The translations under genes were made by a program, and so were the position numbers. This document shows positions 14,384-17,627 of a DNA stretch of 17,627 nt, in pieces. The stretch's first letter is position 1; each line of letters begins with the position of its first letter. The notes under the pieces were generated by a model, which was not told the DNA's origin, made no database searches, and saw nothing but the letters and a program-made list of their open reading frames with translations. The stretch is from positions 1 to 17,627 of the forward strand of contig CAZTJO010000037.1 of NCBI GenBank assembly GCA_964614095.1. The letters are read 5' to 3'. Origin of the DNA: CAZWKX01 sp964614095 (lineage in GTDB: Bacteria; Actinomycetota; Acidimicrobiia; Spongiisociales; UBA11373).

Positions 14384-14520
14384 GGGGTGGCCTCTCCGGG
14401 CGGGGCGGATTCGAGGCGTTCGGCAAGTGCAGAGGCGACGGCGTCGGCCAGATCCGGGGCGTCGGCCGGGTCGGCTTCCTCCAGGGCGAGGAGCAGGTGC
14501 TCGATGCGCGTAGTATCCAT
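14380..14520 (-). CDS. Small acidic protein of 46 residues upstream of tlyA
   Basis: This short reading frame encodes a protein starting MDTTRIEHLLLALEEADPAD, followed by a segment ending ALAERLESAPPGEATP. It has no transmembrane segment or cysteines and looks like a short helical hairpin, acidic overall. I recognise no named family, but from memory many actinobacteria have a small protein of about 50-60 residues at this exact place before tlyA (Rv1693 in M. tuberculosis), with a similar helical pattern. Support for coding comes from GATAAT 6 bases before the ATG, from its stop overlapping the tlyA start as CTGA, and from the otherwise empty gap. It may act mainly to couple translation into tlyA. 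Function is unknown. Confidence 0.68.
   Translation of the reverse strand: MDTTRIEHLLLALEEADPADAPDLADAVASALAERLESAPPGEATP
14391..14397 (-). promoter_or_regulatory. Ribosome binding site before the tlyA CTG
   Basis: GGAGAGG on the minus strand is followed by the 7-base spacer CCACCCC and CTG at 14383. It lies in the last codons of the upstream 46-residue gene. It is the main sequence evidence that translation begins at this CTG rather than at the GTG 165 bases downstream. Confidence 0.6.
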
Positions 14521-14526
14521 GGGTGC

Positions 14527-14532
14527 ATTATC
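14527..14532 (-). promoter_or_regulatory. Candidate -10 element for the small gene-tlyA-nadK-recN operon (leaderless)
   Basis: GATAAT on the minus strand (5 of 6 to TATAAT) is separated from the ATG at 14520 by the 6 bases GCACCC, which would start the transcript at the ATG. There is no Shine-Dalgarno sequence. The 39-base gap is shared with the divergent rhomboid gene. Confidence 0.5.
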
Positions 14533-14559
14533 ACCCGGCGGGACGACAGGAAGCTGGTT

Positions 14560-15330
14560 TTGATCCCGATAGGGGATGTGAATCCCACCCGAAACCGCCC
14601 GTATGTGACCTGGGCCCTCATCGCCGTGTGCCTGATCGTGTATTTCGTGGTGCAGCCGTCGCCGGGCTCCGAGGATGGTCCCTCAACCTGGATTGACTAC
14701 AACACGTTCCTCTACAAGAACGCCGCCATCGCCTGCGAGCTGACCACGGGCCAGGCCCTCACTCTCGATGAGATCAACTACGAGCGTTGCTCGGATTCCG
14801 ATGCGGAATCCCCCTATTTCCCCGAAAAGAACATCTGGCTGGCCGCCATCTTCACCATGTTTCTGCACGGTGACATAGCCCACGTCCTTTTCAATATGTG
14901 GAGTCTGTGGATCTTCGGCGACAACGTGGAGGAGGCCTTCGGTACCGCCGGCTATGTGGCGCTCTACGCGGTCACCGGAATCATTGCCACGGCGGGGTTT
15001 GTGCTCTTCAACCAAGACCTCACCGTTCCCCTCATCGGGGCCAGCGGGGCCATAGCCGGGGTCATGGGCGCCTACCTCGTGCTGTTCCCCCGGCACCTGA
15101 TCAAGATGTGGTTCTTCTTCAGGATCGTCGCCGTTCGCGCCACGCTATTCCTCGGCATCTGGTTCGCCAGCCAGATCACCATGGTCGGAAGCAACCAAGG
15201 CATCGCCTGGCAGGCTCACGTGGCCGGATTCCTCGCCGGCATGGCCATCGCCGCCCCCCTGCGCAAGAGGCTGCTGGCCAACACCCTCAACCCCGATCCG
15301 CCCCAGTCCAAATACTCTGCCGCCGCCTAG
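14560..15330 (+). CDS. Rhomboid-family intramembrane serine protease
   Basis: This is a polytopic membrane protease that cleaves within or near transmembrane helices. From the TTG at 14560 the protein has 256 residues and begins MIPIGDVNPTRNRPYVT, the usual bacterial rhomboid start. AGGA lies 8 bases upstream of the TTG. The catalytic dyad is S162 in IGASGAIAG and H220 in QAHVAGFLAG; H108 and N112 in AHVLFNMWSLWIFG form the oxyanion region. About six membrane helices are predicted by eye. The loop after helix 1 (about residues 35-90) contains two cysteines, C59 and C77, which could pair outside the membrane. It is on the plus strand, divergent from the tlyA operon, and its stop shares CTAG with the HAD gene stop. 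Substrates are unknown. Confidence 0.92.
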   Translation: MIPIGDVNPTRNRPYVTWALIAVCLIVYFVVQPSPGSEDGPSTWIDYNTFLYKNAAIACELTTGQALTLDEINYERCSDSDAESPYFPEKNIWLAAIFTMFLHGDIAHVLFNMWSLWIFGDNVEEAFGTAGYVALYAVTGIIATAGFVLFNQDLTVPLIGASGAIAGVMGAYLVLFPRHLIKMWFFFRIVAVRATLFLGIWFASQITMVGSNQGIAWQAHVAGFLAGMAIAAPLRKRLLANTLNPDPPQSKYSAAA

Positions 15331-16094
15331 AGCAGCAGATCGGGCAGCTCGGCGACGCTGACCAGCACGTGATCTGGTGCCAACTCCCGCGGCACCTCTG
15401 CCGCGCCGGCGGTGATCCCGGTGAGAACCAGCACGCTGGTCCAGCCCTCGTGCGCCGCCATGGCCAGATCCGTCTCCGGCCGATCGCCGACCACCCAGGT
15501 GGGACCAGGCCCGAGGCAACGGCGGATGACGGCGCGCATCGGCTCATGTGGTTTGCCTGCCACCTCGGCCAGGCGGCCTGTGGCCGTCTCCACCGCGGCT
15601 ACCACTACTCCCGCCCCGGGCCAGACGCCCTCGGGCGTCGGGTAGGTGGCATCGGAATTGGTGGCGATGAGGCGGCCTCCCCGCTCCAGAGCCCGCATCG
15701 CCGAACGAACCATCTCGTAGTCGAAGCTCCAGCTGAGCCCGATCACGACGGAGCCCGCCTGCTCCGGGACCCGGGTCACCGGAATGCCCATTCCCTCCAG
15801 GGTCGTGGCCAGCCCGGCCTCCCCCACAACAAAAACCGGCCGGTCATCCGCGCCCAGCATCGATGCCGCCGCCATGCCCGAGGTGATCACCTGGTCGGCC
15901 CGCGCCGGATACCCGCAGCAGGCGGCAATGTGCTCCGCCACCTCTGGTGGCGCCCGCATGGCGGCGTTGGTGGCGAAGAGCATGCCGAAACCCTCGCCGC
16001 TCAGCCGTTCGAGGGCCGCCCCGGCCCCGTCGACGGGACGCCCGGCCAGGTAGAGCACGCCATCCAGGTCAAAGATGATGTTTCCTCGCTCCAT
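15327..16094 (-). CDS. HAD-superfamily phosphatase, NagD/HAD-IIA type
   Basis: This is a 255-residue protein with the HAD motifs: motif I FDLDGVLY (nucleophile D9 and D11), motif II around ATNAAM, the GKP lysine in AGKPHEPM, and motif III VVGDRPETDLAMA. The C2 cap between motifs II and III is of the NagD subfamily, which hydrolyses small phosphate esters. In M. tuberculosis the gene next to the tlyA cluster (Rv1692) is of this class and acts on glycerol-3-phosphate; transfer of that substrate here is only a hypothesis. Start: the ATG at 16094 has AAGGG 7 bases upstream; the ATG at 16100 directly abuts that site. It converges on the rhomboid gene with shared stop bases. Confidence 0.9.
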   Translation of the reverse strand: MERGNIIFDLDGVLYLAGRPVDGAGAALERLSGEGFGMLFATNAAMRAPPEVAEHIAACCGYPARADQVITSGMAAASMLGADDRPVFVVGEAGLATTLEGMGIPVTRVPEQAGSVVIGLSWSFDYEMVRSAMRALERGGRLIATNSDATYPTPEGVWPGAGVVVAAVETATGRLAEVAGKPHEPMRAVIRRCLGPGPTWVVGDRPETDLAMAAHEGWTSVLVLTGITAGAAEVPRELAPDHVLVSVAELPDLLL

Positions 16095-16209
16095 CGGCAT
16101 TCCCTTCTCGGATTCACCGGGCTCTGAGGCCCCCCGGCGGCGCGGCCGGGCACGCTACCACCCGGCGGCGATTCTCCGCCCACAACGCCCGTTTTGCGTC
16201 CGCGCCCGC
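16095..16209 (-). other. Longest gene-free gap (115 bases), M20 stop to HAD start
   Basis: This is the largest intergenic stretch in the window. On the minus strand it holds a TAGCGT hexamer (16157-16152) that could be a -10 for the HAD gene. Overlapping the expected start site is a hairpin with a 6-base perfect GC stem CCCGGC/GCCGGG around GGCGCG on the plus strand (16133-16150). No T-run follows the hairpin on either side, so it is not a clear intrinsic terminator. Confidence 0.35.
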
Positions 16210-17547
16210 TCAGGTCCCGGTGTGCACTCCAAAACGTTCCACGGTGGCGGCAAGATGGGCGACGGTCAGGCGCAGCGACTCCTCGCTGACCCTTTCGTCG
16301 TTGCCGTGAAAGAGGGTGTGGAACTCCCCAAATGGGATCCGGTCGTCGAAGACGGCGACACCGTACGCCACCGTCCCCCGCCTGCGGAAATAACGGGCAT
16401 CGGTGGCAACGGGGATCAGCGACGGGATCAGGCGCCGCAGGCCGGTCACCCCCTCCAGGGCATCGGCGATGGCCTCCCACAACGGCCCTTCGGGCAGGGA
16501 ACCGTTCGGCAACGTGACCTCAAGACGTTCGAGGCGCAGGTCTTCGCCACCGATGACACGCCGCAGATGGTCATCGACGTCGTTCTCGTCCTGTCCGGGG
16601 AGGGCACGCACATCGATGCGGGCTTCCGCAAAATCGGGAACCACATTGGTGTGCACCCCGCCTTCGATGACGTTGACGCTCACGGTGAGATGGGTGCAGG
16701 CGTGAATCCATCGGGCCAAGCCCGCGTCGCTGCGGGCAATGTCGTCGATGGCGTCGTCGATCGACGCGGCATCGAGGAGCCGGGTCTGCAGAGGCTCTTC
16801 AGGTGCCCAGTCACGAACCAGGCGCTCCCACTCGCTGGTGATGAGAGCCGGCGGCGGATTGTCGACCAGCCGCGCCGCCGCCCGGGCCAGCGGGGCCAGT
16901 GCGCTGCGTGTCCCGTAAGGCTGGCTCCCGTGGCCGGGAATACCCTCGGCGACAAGACGGCGCCACTGCGGCCCCTTCTCCGCAACCGTCACCGGCAGGC
17001 CCGGCCCCTGCCTCCCGGAGAGGAAGGGGGCGCCCACTTCGGTCAAGAGATACTCGGACGCCACGTCCTCCCAGTGGTTCTCCACCAGCCAGCCGCTCCC
17101 CAGCCGGCCGGCCGCCTCCTCGTCGGCCACGCCGAGGAACAAGAGGTCCCCGGGCAGAGGGGGCAGGCTCCCGTCGAGATACCGTTTGAAGACGGCCGCC
17201 ATCGCCGCGGTCTGGTTGAGCATGTCCACAGTGCCTCGCCCCCATATGAAGCCGTCGGAACGTTCACCGGAGAAAGGGGCGTGCCTCCAGCCGTCGGCTC
17301 GGGCCGGGACGACGTCGGTATGCCCGAGAAGCATCAACCGGGGCCCGGCCGAGCTGCCCGGAACCCGGTACAGCACGCTCTGGCGGCCCGGATGCGGCTC
17401 AAAAACCCGTCCCTCGACTCCCAGGTAGCCGGCAAGGGTGGCCACTGAACGAAACTCGTGTCCGCCGTCCGGTGTCCCGTCATTCACACACTCGTTGCGG
17501 ATCAGCGCCACGAGAAGTTCAACAACCTCTTCAGTGGGAATGGTCAC
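16210..17547 (-). CDS. M20-family zinc metallopeptidase
   Basis: This is a 445-residue cytoplasmic-type peptidase or deacylase of the ArgE/DapE/carboxypeptidase superfamily. The metal ligands and catalytic residues follow the family order: H76 and D78 in LLGHTDVVP, D108 in WGRGTVDMLN, E143-E144 in GVADEEA, E170 in LTEVGAP and the final histidine in FHTLFHGNDER. The dimerisation lid domain contains PGHGSQPYG and SVNVIEGGVHTNVVP. There is no signal peptide. I start it at the GTG at 17547 because a full AGGAGGT lies 5 bases upstream; the in-frame ATG at 17622 would add 25 atypical residues. The substrate cannot be read from the sequence. It sits outside the conserved tlyA-der block. Confidence 0.9.
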   Translation of the reverse strand: MTIPTEEVVELLVALIRNECVNDGTPDGGHEFRSVATLAGYLGVEGRVFEPHPGRQSVLYRVPGSSAGPRLMLLGHTDVVPARADGWRHAPFSGERSDGFIWGRGTVDMLNQTAAMAAVFKRYLDGSLPPLPGDLLFLGVADEEAAGRLGSGWLVENHWEDVASEYLLTEVGAPFLSGRQGPGLPVTVAEKGPQWRRLVAEGIPGHGSQPYGTRSALAPLARAAARLVDNPPPALITSEWERLVRDWAPEEPLQTRLLDAASIDDAIDDIARSDAGLARWIHACTHLTVSVNVIEGGVHTNVVPDFAEARIDVRALPGQDENDVDDHLRRVIGGEDLRLERLEVTLPNGSLPEGPLWEAIADALEGVTGLRRLIPSLIPVATDARYFRRRGTVAYGVAVFDDRIPFGEFHTLFHGNDERVSEESLRLTVAHLAATVERFGVHTGT

Positions 17548-17552
17548 AAGAC

Positions 17553-17559
17553 ACCTCCT
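17553..17559 (-). promoter_or_regulatory. Strong ribosome binding site for the M20 peptidase
   Basis: AGGAGGT on the minus strand, 5 bases (GTCTT) before the GTG at 17547, decides the start of the M20 gene. It is the best Shine-Dalgarno match in the window and contrasts with the genes that appear leaderless. The remaining 68 bases to the window edge show no gene. Confidence 0.75.
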
Positions 17560-17627
17560 GAGCGAGGCGGGCCCGACCCCAGGCTGCGATGCAGAGTGAT
17601 CCGGCGCGCCGTGAAGCCGCACGATTC

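Noticed and set aside
14380..14520. Small gene upstream of tlyA as exonuclease VII small subunit (XseB).
   Set aside because: It is only 46 residues and lacks the XseB pattern of paired helices with the FEEALxxLE motif; it resembles the small pre-tlyA actinobacterial protein better.
16133..16150. GC-rich hairpin between the M20 and HAD genes as an intrinsic terminator.
   Set aside because: The stem is only six pairs and no T-run follows on either strand; it could equally be a chance palindrome in GC-rich DNA.
16075..17448. 457-codon plus-strand open frame opposite the M20 peptidase and the HAD gene start.
   Set aside because: The minus-strand frame has the full set of M20 metal ligands and a strong Shine-Dalgarno sequence; the plus-strand frame has neither motif nor start signal.
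1..17627. CRISPR arrays, insertion sequences, toxin-antitoxin pairs, phage-defence genes or biosynthetic clusters.
   Set aside because: No spaced direct repeats, transposases or such gene families were seen; the window is core-genome in character.

Overview
The window is a dense, GC-rich stretch of bacterial chromosome with no mobile elements. The genes and their order point to an actinobacterium. From memory, the minus-strand order HAD phosphatase - small protein - tlyA - nadK - recN - pyrG - NUDIX - xerD - scpA - scpB - rluB - cmk - der matches the Mycobacterium tuberculosis Rv1692-Rv1713 region. Several details differ: aroA sits inside the cluster, a DksA/M50/HD trio lies between xerD and scpA, and recN is directly followed by pyrG. 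This suggests a deep-branching lineage such as Acidimicrobiia, but the class cannot be fixed from this sequence alone.

Layout, read in the main (minus) direction from the right edge: an M20 metallopeptidase (17547-16210); a HAD-IIA phosphatase (16094-15327); then a 46-residue protein, tlyA, nadK and recN, which overlap or abut (14520-11168); then pyrG, a NUDIX hydrolase, xerD, a DksA/TraR zinc-finger protein, an M50 protease and an HD-domain protein (about 11108-6478); then scpA, scpB, rluB, aroA and cmk (6437-2510); then der and a partial tRNA-Pro(GGG) at the left edge. Only two genes are on the plus strand: ispH (between cmk and der) and a rhomboid protease (between the 46-residue gene and the HAD gene). 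Both are nested in the minus-strand cluster, and both end in a four-base CTAG that also supplies the stop codon of the facing gene.

Most genes are core housekeeping. der, rluB, tlyA and the tRNA serve ribosome assembly, rRNA modification and translation. scpA, scpB, xerD and recN serve chromosome organisation, dimer resolution and repair. pyrG, cmk, nadK and the NUDIX enzyme handle nucleotides and cofactors. aroA and ispH make aromatic and isoprenoid precursors. Tight overlaps suggest translational coupling along long transcripts.

The most unusual signals concern initiation of expression. rluB has no ATG, GTG or TTG where its conserved N-terminus begins; it has an ATC behind a GGAGG. tlyA is complete, with its S4 domain, only if it starts at a CTG that overlaps the preceding stop codon behind a GGAGAGG. 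Both encode S4-domain rRNA-modifying enzymes. Four genes (der, ispH, scpA and the 46-residue gene) have a -10-like hexamer 6-8 bases before the start codon, the spacing expected for leaderless mRNAs. There is no gene-free stretch longer than about 120 bases.
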